Part shown: one piece after another, positions 1-13,000 of the stretch
Layout: the number at the start of each line of letters is the position of its first letter
Position numbering within the stretch: the first letter of the stretch is position 1
Assembly: GCA_947359465.1 (NCBI GenBank)
Contig: OX375876.1
Coordinates: 83,412,359-83,476,358 of the forward strand
Length of the DNA stretch: 64,000 nucleotides
Reading direction: 5' to 3'
Origin: Metellina segmentata
Taxonomy: Eukaryota > Arthropoda > Arachnida > Araneae > Tetragnathidae
The notes under the pieces: generated by a model
The model's input: the letters and a program-made list of their open reading frames with translations, nothing else
What the model was told of the DNA's origin: nothing
Databases searched by the model: none
Program-made: the position numbers and the translations under genes

Positions 1-60
1 AATCCGTTGAAATTTTCACTCTATCTTTAACCATTGCAAAGATAGAAACTTAGACTAGAG
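1..60. repeat. Fragment of a dispersed Helitron-associated repeat
   Basis: The first bases (AATCCGTTGAAATTTT followed by an ACTCTATCTTTA stretch) match segments at about 36617-36650 and 36930-36960 inside the Helitron at 36.4-37.3 kb. This suggests the window opens inside a related copy. Its far end is not recognisable; 61-210 contains nothing I can assign. Confidence 0.4.
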
Positions 61-210
61 AATAAAAAAGCCCTAACACCAGTCAAAACTTTTGATTTGT
101 TTTGTTTCTCAAACAAAATAAACCACGGAGTGGCAGTGGACGACCGAAAAATGGATATTGTGTAGATCGAACCGAGGGCACGCTCCCATACTCTTCTTTG
201 TGCCACCAAA

Positions 211-545
211 AGAATTTATCATACAATATTTTATCGCACGACTGAAATCAATATGTGTGCAAGTAGCCTGATAGTTAGCATTGAGACAAGAAGCCCACTA
301 TACAAAAAAAACTCACAGGTTCTGTGAGAAAAAAAATTCCAAATTATAAAAAAATAAAAATAAAAGTATTTTTTTAAAATATCTTTTACATTTTTCTTTT
401 TAATTGACCATTTTTACGTTTTAGGGTGTTATAAAAAATTTTAAGTCCTTGAAAAAATATCTTTTTTTGGTTTTGAAAAGTCTTCAAAAGTTCTTGAAAT
501 TTTTTTAAATAAAGGTATGGGAACTATGTAATTGGTCTACCGATG
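211..545. other. A+T-rich intronic sequence with a possible hAT MITE relic
   Basis: No coding signal. From about 421 to 535 there are AAGTCCTTGAAAAA-like repeats and a final GGGAACTATG, loosely resembling the short hAT-like elements at 7.1 and 18.05 kb. The resemblance is weak. Confidence 0.25.
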
Positions 546-1010
546 GCGTCCTGAGCCTGGCTGCCATGTATGCAACCTCTCTCATCCACTGGTCCCAACA
601 CTTTCTCACAGTACAGTCAGATTGACCTAAGTGGCAAGCTACTTGCCAAGCTGACCACCCAGCTTACATCATCCTGATTATTCTTCCCCTCGAACTCTGA
701 CAGCTGATCATATTGCCTTAGATGGCCGTGTAACGGAATCCCTAATGAAAAAGCATCCCCCTGCAACAGATTAAGTGTAGGCAAAATCCTCAGCGTACCT
801 TTATTATATGCCTTAATATTTTTTACGCCAGGGAGAATGAACGCCCTCTGGTGGCATTACACAATGCACAATCACACTGTATTTCTAATCATTTGCATAT
901 CTGCCAGACACGTACTTTGATGCCAATATTTGTTACGATCCGACAATTACTTCTTTGTGCTCAAATTTTTATGGCAATGAGTGTGTGTATATACTCCTGG
1001 ATTCTGCAAC
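545..1010 (-). mobile_element. Tc1-like element remnant (transposase N-terminus)
   Basis: On the minus strand, about 735 to 551 reads as the helix-turn-helix N-terminus of a Tc1-like transposase: SSRGRIIRMM, then AGWSAWQVACHLGQSD and CTVRKCWDQWMREV, with a frameshift near the start and an internal stop. The family pattern is EFERGRIIGMMEAGWS followed by VARQLGRSD and RRCWDQW. Sequence up to about 1010 looks like the 5' leader of the element. The catalytic half is missing. It ends about 70 bases before the first visible exon. Confidence 0.6.
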
Positions 1011-1078
1011 TTAAAAATCTGTTTTGTGATTCCTACTAAATTTTTTTGAGTTTATTGTATTGAGATGTTTAATTTCAG

Positions 1079-4000
1079 AAAGAACTTCAAAGGATGAGAG
1101 ATAATGATCAAAGAGAGGATGTATGGAACATTCGTAAACTAAAGAAACAAATAGAAGATTTACAGAGAAAGCGAAAAGAAGGCGAACAAAATGTACCTAT
1201 GAGCTTACAATTTGTTATGCTTTGCTTTATAACCTAATTGTTAAAAATCTGGGTATCTAATGTGTATACATAATTTTATGTTAAATTATCATAATTATTG
1301 AGAAGTTTTAAGTTTTTACCATATAATACTGTAATGTATCCTATTTTATCTTTGACTTTAAATGACTTTTATAATAAGGGAGATTTAACTGAAAGCAATG
1401 TTAATCCTTATCTATCTGATTGAACAAGCCTTGTACAAAAACTATTTTAGTCTTTCCTCTTATCTGAAATTTCATGTGCAATTGCATTTTATGATTAGTA
1501 CAAAATGAATTTCTATCACTCACACATATAAAAGCTTTTACTAAATTTTTTTTAAATACCTCTTCACACAATACATGTACACATGCCATAATATATTTCA
1601 AATATGTGTAGGTAATTTCATTTTTACAAACATAGTGTTTTATGGCATTCATTTTTGATGTTTTTATGAATAGTGCATCAAAATCTGCCATTGTATCCTT
1701 TCTATGTGAACACATCTGTTATTAAAAATTTTATAATCTAGAATTGTAATTTAAAATCAAATAGGAAATAGTATTATTTAACATATTCTAAGCTATAATT
1801 TATAATTAGAACTGAAAATAATATAGGTAGATTTTGAAATAGAGGAAACTTGTGATTTGCTGACTAAACGCAACTGACTAAATGTAACAGAAAATTTTAT
1901 CACAAGTTGCAAAATTCAGTTTTTTTACTTATTCTCTCAATACATATCATATTCGATTCAACCATTGCTCATAACTCCACCAAACTTTTTTTCTTTCCAT
2001 TCCATATTTTTAGTTGAAAATTTATAAATTCTAGAGATTTATAAAAAATGGTAAATTGCTCTTTTATTCGTGCCTTCCATGAAGAAAAACTAAGCAAAGT
2101 TAAATTTGGTTTGATAGCATGAAAGAATGAATTAGACTCTAATTAATTCAATCTTCTGGTAAAATAGTTTGAAAAAAAATACTCATGTTAATCAAAATTA
2201 TGTGCTCAAATTTAAATAGGAAATTAAAACTGAAATATGGTAACTGTGTTCTCTTATATTTTGTAATAATTTTTTATCTAATTCATGTTTTTTTTTTTTT
2301 TTGCATTTACTTGCAAGTAAGAGAAATGTAATTGTCTTGTTTTAAGTGGATTTTTTTAACAGTCCTAATCAGTAACTAAGTCGAAAGTTTACGAATATTA
2401 CTTATATGACAAACTTTGTCATGTTATGTTTTCCTATCATCAATCACTAGCTACAGGAAGTAACTAATATGCTTAAATTACTAAGCTACAAATTAGGTCT
2501 CAGATTTCAATCTTATACAGGAGTGTAATAGAATAATCTCATCTTCTTGAAACCAAATAGCATTGGGAAAATTTGATTACATTGCTTTTCAATTTTAGCT
2601 CGTAGAAAGTATATGTGCAAATATTTTTATTGAAAATTCATTCACAGAGACTAAAATGCATTTTATATTAATTTGAATAATTAGTATATTTGTAGACTTA
2701 CACTGTAGACAACATTACATCATCACAAGAAAACAAGATATGTAGAATATTAAAGAATATATATATATGTATTGTAGAATAATAGAGTGATGTATGGTTT
2801 GCTATTTAGAGTATTTCTCTACAGTAGTTACATTACAGTAAAAATAAAGTATCTCATTTATATTTTATATGAATGTCTTTTCTAAACTAATCTTACATAT
2901 TTTTTATAGATGCAGAAAAGATACATGAACCACATATTCAATTCAAGTTCTACATCTTCTAAAAATGTAAATATCTTTTGTATAGATTTGGAACCTAGTT
3001 ACATTTTTATTTCTCAACTGAGTTTCTTTTAAATGAGTATTGTAAAAAGTAATTTTTAAAATTGAGCTTTTTAAAATGGTTTTTGATCAATATATTTCTT
3101 TTAAAGAAAGATGATGAACAACTTCAAAAAGAAGTCTCGGAAGCCTGGCAACAACGCAAAGAAGAATTGGAAAAGGTGATAAAGCATTGATTAATTATAA
3201 CATTATTCTTTTTTTTTTAATGTCTTGCATACATTGAAATTATTTAAAAATGCAAGTTTAAAATTGTAGCTCTGTCATCACGATACAGGATGATTGCAAA
3301 TTTCTTGACCAAACTTAATAATTCCACAAATCCTTAAAGTTTGATGATTTTAAAACTAAAACATAAATTACCAGTCTTCCAAATTTCAAATTCTTACCCT
3401 TCAAATGCTGCTTTTGTTTTTTATTTTACATTTTATAGCTATTCAATAAAAAAGTCCTTTAAACTTATTATTTTGGAAGTATTTAGAATATATACATCTC
3501 ATTATACTACTACTAGGGGGCCTGCCCCCTGCTCGCTAACGCTCGCCAACCCCCGGAGGATTGCTTCGCAATCCTCATTGGTTCGCTGCATGAACCTATG
3601 CTCGCTTCGCTCGCCTCAATGAAGACATGTGTCCTAGCAGAAGTGATTGTTTACAAAATATGTTAACAAAAAAATGTTTTTCAAATCTAAATTTGCTGTA
3701 TTACAGAAAAAATGTATACAGTATCTCTATAATCAGAATTCAAATGAAAACTTTGTGCAAATTTTGACTCAAAATGTGAGCGTTGCTTTGGAAATGGAAA
3801 ACCCAGCATGTTGTTTGTGTGTACATTTTCCCAGCACTCAAACGACCCACACTTTTTCATTGAGTTTGTTGCCGAAAGTTGTAGTGCAAGCGTCTTGTTG
3901 AACTATAATTGTTGGCCCTGAAAAGGGCCGTTTTTTAAATGGCCCTGCAAAGATCCTCCGCTTTCTTTGATTTATATTATAAACTAACTGCAACAGCTCA

Positions 4001-7000
4001 TTAAAATTTCCTTTTTTTTTTTCAATAAAATTTCATCCGATAACGCTATAAATTCAATCGATGCGCGAGACTTCGCGTTAAACAAACAATCGTACAGTGT
4101 TGCCAAAACGCGATTACAAATAAAGTCTTTTTTGCGTGCCACGTAAGAGAATTATATATATATAGATATTCAGAGGCTGTGTGATGTTTGTATGACTATT
4201 ACAACATTGATTTAGAAACTGCTATGATTGTTTTTATTTTTGAAATATAGTTCAAATATCGTTAGAAATCTGGTATTGAGATTATTCAACATCCTTTACT
4301 AATACATGGTTCAAGAAAATATTTATAATATTTTAGCTGAGTTTGGAGAAACAACAGATTGAAAGAGAACGACTGAAATCAATAGAATTAGAAAAGCTTA
4401 AAGCAATGCACGAGGCTGGAGAAATGAAAAAACTACAACTTGAAGAAGAAGAAAAATGTTCCAAGATTTTGGAGGAAAAAATAAATGAACTTAATGAGGC
4501 AGAAAGAGAGGTAATTGTTTATTATTATTTATCCAACAAAATTCAAATGCATATAAATAATATTTAATAGATACACTAGCCTACAATAATGGACCAGACA
4601 CCAGCGTTGTTTGGGGGTGTTTTTTTCATGGTATGGCCTGGGACCTTTGCATGTTGTTCCTGGTCAATTGAACGCTGGTGCCTACATGAACATTTTGGAC
4701 AATCAGGTTCTTCCTACGCTCTGGCAATTTTATGGAATGGACAAATGTTACTTCCAGGACAACAACGCTCTGTGTCATGTTGCAGCCTCTGTGAACCAGT
4801 GGTATCAAGATATGGATGTAAAACGTCTTCCCTGGCCTGCTCAGAGTCCCGACCTAAACCCCATAGAACATTTGTGGGACGAGTTAGAGCGACGCTTATG
4901 AACCAGAGAACCACGTCCAAAATCTACAGCTTAGCTGGCGATATTCTTACAGCAGGAATTGATGACACAAATACCCATAGCTGTGCATCAAAACCTTGTT
5001 GAAAGTATGCCCAGAATTGTTGCTAGTGTAATTGCAGCACATGGGGGACTATCCCCCTATTAAAGCATGTATTATTTCCCTTATACCATCACATCTTGCT
5101 GTCCGGTCCATTATTGTAGGGTAGCGTACATTTATAAATTGACTTTTTGGGTTGAATTCAAATGCATAGTGGATTATGAACTTGGAATACTTAGAAACTG
5201 ATTTGTACTCAGGGTTCCCTATGACATTAAGGCCTGACGTCTAAAGGATATATATATATATATATATATATTATTGTCACATCAAATAAGTAAAACAAAA
5301 TCACAAAACAAATGATGAAGCCAACTGCAATTTTGGTTCTTTGGCAAAACATTTTATCTAAACCTACTTGATACAGAATTCAAAGACTCCATTACATACT
5401 AAAACGAATACTAGTCATAGTATTGCTAAAAATTATAGCTTTCAATAAAACTTTACAGCTTAAAAATTACAGCATCCTCTATGTTACCATAAACCTAAAA
5501 TTTCACAAAACCTCGTAGCTTCTAGATGAATCACATATTACACTAACCTAACCTACATGTCTAAAACAAGCAAAATCTTTTTGAAAAACTGTTCATAACG
5601 CTTTTAAGCTTAAAGAAAACTGCCGGATTACTATAATAATGACAACATTGCCCAAATAGATTCTTTTGACTTTAAAGATCTGTTCATCAGTCTGTCTAGG
5701 AATAACCTCATTAACATTCTTAATTCTTTCTGCGCTGAATTTCATCCTCGACTCCATATTTCTAAACAATATTAAAGTAACCTATTCAATCTTTGTCCTT
5801 CATAATTTTATCTTTAATGGTGAACATCAATTCTAACATGTAAAAAGGTACCACAGAGTACCTCATTCTATTATAAATTCCAGCATTCTTGCAAATCTTT
5901 ATCTCCATTATTTTTGAAAGATCGCACACACATCCAAGTTTGTTACCTCTTATTGCTATATTGATGACAAAATCTTTTTTTACTCACCAGAGACTTTTGG
6001 AAACTTATCTATCCCACTGAACTCATCCTCAAAAAATTAAGTAGTTCACCTCTATCCACCAATTTCCTTAACATTTATATTGATGTCAGTACAAAATCGA
6101 TCATAGATATTTATGATAAGAGAATAACTTAAAATTTAACTTTAACAAGTTTATTCCATAGGATTCTAACATCGGCATTAGTATTTACAGGAATTTAATT
6201 TTTAATCAAATCAACAGAATTTGTTATATCTTCAAGGATCAGTTTACTATTGACAAGCAACTCAAAATTCCTCAAACATTTCTTTAAAATAATAATATTT
6301 CCAGCATTTTTCTTAAATTTTTTTTCTTCTCTACTTCTTAACTTTACTTAATAAAAAAGCTTCACACCACTAGAGAGCGCCATATTTTTTATTCCTCTGT
6401 CGATAGTAGCCCGTTGTGTTGCTCTTTGTTTTGAGATTTGTTAAAACTTATGTCCCAAACTTCCTTTAAACTCATGTCTGTTACACTTTTAACTATATCT
6501 GTCAACAAAATACCTTCTTTCCTCCTATTTTATGTGCAAATTTTTCTCTTTCCTACTATACCTTATCTGTATTATTACTCGCCCTTTTGATCCTGGCAAA
6601 AAGTCCCCAACATCGTTTGACAAGGCGACATTTCTAAAAGGTAGGACTTTATTTTCGTTGGCTGTTTTTATTCTTTTGGCTGCTCTGTGATCATTTCATG
6701 TATGATGTTTTTATTTCTTTATGATTTTATATTTAATCATAAAGAAATTCAGTAATTTTTGAGTTTTTGGGTATAACTTGTGTTTATTTCTTTGGCTAAG
6801 CCTCACACAAGTACAGAAAATTTCAAAGCTTCTTTTCTTAAAAGTGACTCCTGCTTTACTCTCCTTGACAAAGTAAGTGGTCTCACTCCCACATTTTTAC
6901 ATTTCTTGTTTCTCATGAAAAAATGTCTATTCTGGTAGTTTCTACTTCATATATATGTATCATCTGGATAAATTGCTTTTAGACCCCATCCAAGTAATCA

Positions 7001-10000
7001 AATATCCTGATAATTGCATAATTCACGAAAAAAGGCTATTTCAGTAATAAAACAAATTTTGCTTTTATATGTAATGTAATTTAATGACTACATAAACAAT
7101 TTTGTTTACATGTTGTTCCACGTGTCTTAGAAAATGCTTATAAGTGCTTATTTTGATCTTCCATTTCTAAGAGCCCTCAGAAGTACTTATTTTTCGTCAA
7201 TAGTCCTTAGAAAGTGTTTACTTTCCTTTGAAAACAAAATTCAGTTTTCAAATGCCGATATTTTTTTACAATATTTCTGACCTCTTTTTATCAACTGATC
7301 GATGATAAAATGCTTACGAGTACGACATTTGCAATGATTCGGGAACTGGCCTGCTTGAATGGCAACGAAAAAAAGAGTGGGAACTCTGTAAAATGTATCA
7401 TTGCCCGAACATATCGGTCAAAGTCAATTGTTTTGCTGTGTTTACTCCTTTCTGTACAGCCAAGTCACATGCATTTGACAGTGAGTAGCTGTAGATGGTG
7501 TCACACTCTCAGGCTGCTGCTCCATCTATGTTAGCACTGTGTCAAGGCACTCAAATGCCCTACTAGCTGACAGTACCACGTCTGGTTGAGTAGCAATGTC
7601 GTTGTCATCTTCCGGGTCATCAATGAGTTCTCTCACACTTTGAATGAGTTCATCTTCACTGAGAATTTGGAATCCTCGGTCCAAAGAATCACACCAGCCA
7701 CTCGCCTATGTCCTCTGCACTGCACTTGGACCATCCAGGAATTTTCACTATGTTTTTTCTTATGTCCTCAACTGACACTTCATCCTCTTTGTTTTCATTC
7801 ACAGACAATAAACTTTTTAAATGCAGATTTTTGTTTTATTTCTTAGTTTTTTCAATATTTTATACATTGGGTCATCTGGAAGTTCTGCTTTTTCAAATCG
7901 AAGCGTAGCTTTGTTATTATTATTTTGCTACTGTAAGTCAGTCTAGTTAATTATGCAGCAAACAATTATCGCAAGCTTCATCAGAAACAAATCAAGAACC
8001 TCTGCTCTAGTGCTTTTGTTCGATACTGGAAAAAGTGCCCAGGCACTCAAAAAGAGCCTCTCAAAAGCATCAATACTTTCTGTTACTATGGGCCTTGAAC
8101 ATGTAAGAATTTTCCATCAAAGAGCAGTATAGAAATTTTAATGTAAGAAAAAGAACACAAAGCAAGGTATTTATGTAGTAACAACAATGTGTAATGAAAG
8201 ATTAAAATTAAGAGAAAGTCAACTTGCATTTTCTTTATCTCAATCAATTTCTTCACTTAAAAAAGCATAAAAATAGTAAAATATTATATAATTTTTGTAA
8301 TGATATAATATATTTTTATTTAATAAATTTTTAAATAAAAAATTTAATTTAATTAATTTTTTTAATTAAAATTGTTTAGGTTTGTTACATTAAATGACTT
8401 CTAAATGATCTAAATAGTTTTCTAATAGAAATAGCTAAATAGTATAATTTGAGATAGACAAATCTAAAAAAAATTATTTGATACTAAAGGTCATAAAATG
8501 ACAGAAAGTTAGTCTAGTATTTTTATACTCCTTATTCAATCATGTAAAAATGTAAATTGTAATTTTAAATAATAACTATCCTCATTTGAACCGAAAAGCA
8601 TAGCAGGGGTAATTGGAATCTAGATATATTTTCTAGATATATATCATGATTTTTAGGAGCGTTAAATTTACATAAATACAATTTTTTTTTTCATATAGAA
8701 AAATATTTGATTGTAGTTTACTTTTGATTTTGGAAAAAGTATTTTCTTGATTCAAATGGTATTCATAACTTTTTTTCTCATTTTTAATATCTTTTTCTGT
8801 TTCATGTTTCAGACAAAAAGACTGAAAACTGAAAAGCAGCTTCTTGTTGATCATTTAGAAACCTTACAGTCATTGCAAAGAAGACGAGAAACAGTTAGGG
8901 ATTTGCAAAAAAAGGCATTTCAGAAGTGAGCATAGTTTTAAGAATGTTTAATATGCTCATGTTTTGTTATGTGTTTTTAAAATTGTATTTTCATTCGTGG
9001 TTTGCTTTTGTTACCATGAGTGGGTTTAAAAACGATTACAATTGCACAATGAATTATTTATCTTGTATATAAAATTGGTTATTATTTATAAAGCTGTAAA
9101 TTTTTTAATTTTGTCATAAAATACGTACTTAGGAAATGAAATGCTCAACAACTGTCACTAGTATTTAAAATTTCTCAAAACTACATCAACTAGATTTCAC
9201 AAACAAAAACATGAAAAAATATTTGTAAATATATGGTCCCGATCTGAAATGTACAACTTGTACCTCCTAGGCAACAGGATATGGTATCTGATGCAAAAGC
9301 TCTTCATTTTCACTGTTGTGACTCGCACACAGTTTACTTCAGTTTAAGGCTATGCCAACTTAGCTTGACTTTCACTGTTTTGTGTTTTACGACTTGCTTC
9401 TGTATTGAGCATATTGCTTAAATTGTTATTCAAGATTTTGAGTACTTGAATAAATTCAAGAAAAAAGGTGTGAATTGTAATACTGAAATATGTAAGGCAT
9501 TTCCACTACACCTGAAAGTATCCACTGATTTTGTGATATTCTGAATTTCTGCCTTTTGATACATTACAACACGAACATGAATATTCTCCTTCTAGCTCAT
9601 TGAATGCATTATTTGGTCTTGTCTTATTTAGCTTAGGGGAAATAAATCATTGAGGTTTTTGTTAGGGAAAGTTAACACTTTTTAAGTTTCTACTTTGAAG
9701 TAAAAGGACTGTTTGTGTTTTGTGTATAAAGTATTTGACAGCAGAGTTAACTGATTAATCCTAAATATTAGGAGAATTGTCCCAGATTACAGATGTGGAA
9801 GTATGCCTATACACCAAGAGAGAGAGAGAGATAAATTTTTATGTTATAAAAACTTAATGCTATTGTAAAAGGTTAAAATTTTTTTTTTTAGGAATTGAAA
9901 TGTATGTAACCTGTTTAGTGAATCTTTTGGTTGTAAAGTGCAGTATTTATTAGATAAATAAATTTCTTGTATCCAATTGAAATTTTCTTAAAATGTTTAC

Positions 10001-13000
10001 CATTTAATCTTAGCAATAATAATTGTTTTATTTGCAAGTTTAAGTAACATATGCACATAACGGTTAATTAGAATAGTTCCAATTGTATTAATGTAACATG
10101 AAATGTTCAAAATATTCGTATCAAATCTGAAATTCATTGTATCATAACAATTTTCTTTGACAATCATATTTTTCATTCCTAATTTAATATATTTTAATTT
10201 CTTTTCTAATTTTAGAATGCAAACAATGTGGCAGCCAAAAGAAAAACTGAGAAGAATGTTGGTTGAAGTTATGCATGCTCTGGTAAGTTAAATTATTGAC
10301 ATCTATTTATTTGTATAATAATTATGTATTATGCACTACATTTGTTTTGATAACAACCATAAATCACTAAGAAAATGTCTCTAGAATAAATCCTGAAATT
10401 TTTTTTCACTTAAATAAAAAAAATTTATTTTTTTAAATGCATTTTTCTTGGCAATGATGCACAGTTGTTTCTAAGTCTCTAGAGCTGCTTTGAATGAATT
10501 TTACTTTTGATTTTCTTTCATTCCTTTCGGGTTTTACTGTAAACCTCAACATTATAACTTGAAATGTGGATATGGTCTCCATATTTTTTTGCATTACTGG
10601 AGCACAAGTCACAAGAGAAGGTTAAGATAACTGCCTGAAACAAGTTAAATTGAGCATCCAATACTTAATAAACAAAAGATTGTCCAAGGATTCCTCTCCT
10701 TCTGTAAACCAAAAATTCACTAAGGCACAAGTACAAAAAATACTATAGAACATAAAGTTTGATTAAACGATGGTTTACTGTACTCTGAAAGTTGATATGT
10801 TTAGTTAAAAATCATTTCTCTTTTCCTATTAGTTATAAAAATTCATTTTCCATTTGTAGGAACTTGATTACAAGATGATTACGACTATGTTGGGTTTCAA
10901 CAACACTCATGGTCAAGAAACAGATTCAGAACTCTTAGACTTAAGCTGTGTTATTAATGTGAATGATAAACTTGAAATGCAAATTGCTTTGGAAAAAGAA
11001 AGAGAAATTGAAATACAAAATATGTATAAGTATGATTATGTTTTCTTCAGACTTTGTATTTAAGTTTTTATTTAACTTCATATATATAGATATGTATTTG
11101 TGACACAGATCTTAACGAATTAAAAAAATATCTTTTCAGTGAAGAAGCTGTGAAAGTAATAGGAAAGAGATTGGACCAGTGGTCTTTAGAATCTATTGCC
11201 AGAGATGAGATTATTAGTGATGTGAGTATTATTTATCAATGCATTCTTTAAAATTTACATATTTTTTTTACTTCTTATTTATTACATGTTTTGCAAATAT
11301 TTGTTCAGTTTTTAATTTGTAATATTTAGCAGGGATTTTGTATTCAGTTACATATATATATTTCTACCGTAACTATCTTCTTTTCATAAAAACCTTTTTT
11401 GCTTTGTTATGTTTGGTTTAAATATTGACATGCTCTTAGAACTGGTCTGATAATGTTTTTAGTAAGATGATTACATGTATCCTACGATGGCTATGCTAAA
11501 TAAAGCCAGAAAAAAAGAGAAAAGTATTGCAGTGTCAAACCTTTCAAATTGGTTGTATGCTAAAATAAGCTATACTTTTATTATATTTTTAATGCTGTGA
11601 AAATGAATGCTAGCTTGCAGCCTATGCAGTAAAATATGCAACTTTAAAAATAACTTTTTATACATCTGCTTCGTTTTTAGGCTCAAATAAAATTTTATTC
11701 CCATCTCTCATATTTATTTTCATTGTTTTAATCTTTCTAGATGTTCGAATCACTTGCAAAAGAAATAAATTCAAAATTTGAATTTAATGTTGAAAAACAT
11801 AACAAGTTAATTGAAATGAAAAAAGGTTTGTTGAAAGAAATTGATGAAGCCAATGACAAAGCTAACGAGTTTATAAAATCTTTGGAAGAAAAGCATCAAT
11901 TTCATTTATATGAGGCAAGAAGACTGGTAAGAAAATTATTTTTGTGTTTGTGATTTAGAAGTAAATTTTTTTAAACCTCTGTACTTTTTTTCTAATTTTA
12001 CATTCTTAAAAAAATTTATTACCCCTAATTTTTGACTCTTGCTTTTTGATTTGGACAAACTTAAGTTGAATTCATGTGCAATTTCAATTTGTGCATTGCC
12101 CTTCATTAAACTGTTCATTCATTTGACTGTTTATTAAAATTTCAGAATTTTCATTCAGCTACAGTATTTTATTTTAAATTTCTGTGTCAAAATACCTATT
12201 GCATGTGACAAAGTTTAAAAGAGAGGTTTGGAAATGTGTCGAACAGCAGCAGTAGCACTTACATGCAACAGTCATTGGCAAATGACAATGTCTTTGACAA
12301 ATGTTTATTTTGGGCACCCTACTATCCTTTAACCCTTTAACTGTCAAGTTATTTTGATGATTTGGGTACACAAATTATCAAATTTTTTTATTGCAAAAAT
12401 CAAATGTTTAGTACAAAATAAAATATACTTAGTAGTTAAAAAATTATATTTTGAAGTACACGAGTAAAATTTTCAAAGTTTGTAGCCACTGCATATTTCC
12501 TTGAGGCGGATGCCACTCAACAATGGCAGTTGTAAAGTTCGCTTCTAGTGGAGCATTATTTTCTAAAATAATAATAATAATAATAATTATTATTTTCTAA
12601 AAAAAAAAAAAAGTGAATACTTATCAGTAGTTCAGTAATTCAGTCTTGTGTGATACAACTGGAAACACTTTTCCAAGCACAAACCAACTCCACAATCACT
12701 ACACCAGAATCGTGTTTCCTTCCTTGTCTTTTCCCCATTTTTATCCTTTTTCGAACAGCACACTTTGCACTTTCTTGTAGGTTCACGTTTCATAGGAGTA
12801 GGAGGAATATGGGATATAAAATGTCGTTCAGTAAGACGGGCAGGGTTATCTATTGTAGGTGGTCTGCCAACATTCTTTTGTCCAGAAGCTGCGTCATCAT
12901 ATTTATGTAAAAGCTCTTCTACAACTTGGATTCGAAATTCTAAAAATGTAATACATTTCCCAACTACATTTTTATAGAGCAAATACGAGTTCCAGAGTAC

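Noticed and set aside
3341..3901. Two small + frames
   Set aside because: They translate intron and Helitron DNA and cross the Helitron's terminal hairpins.
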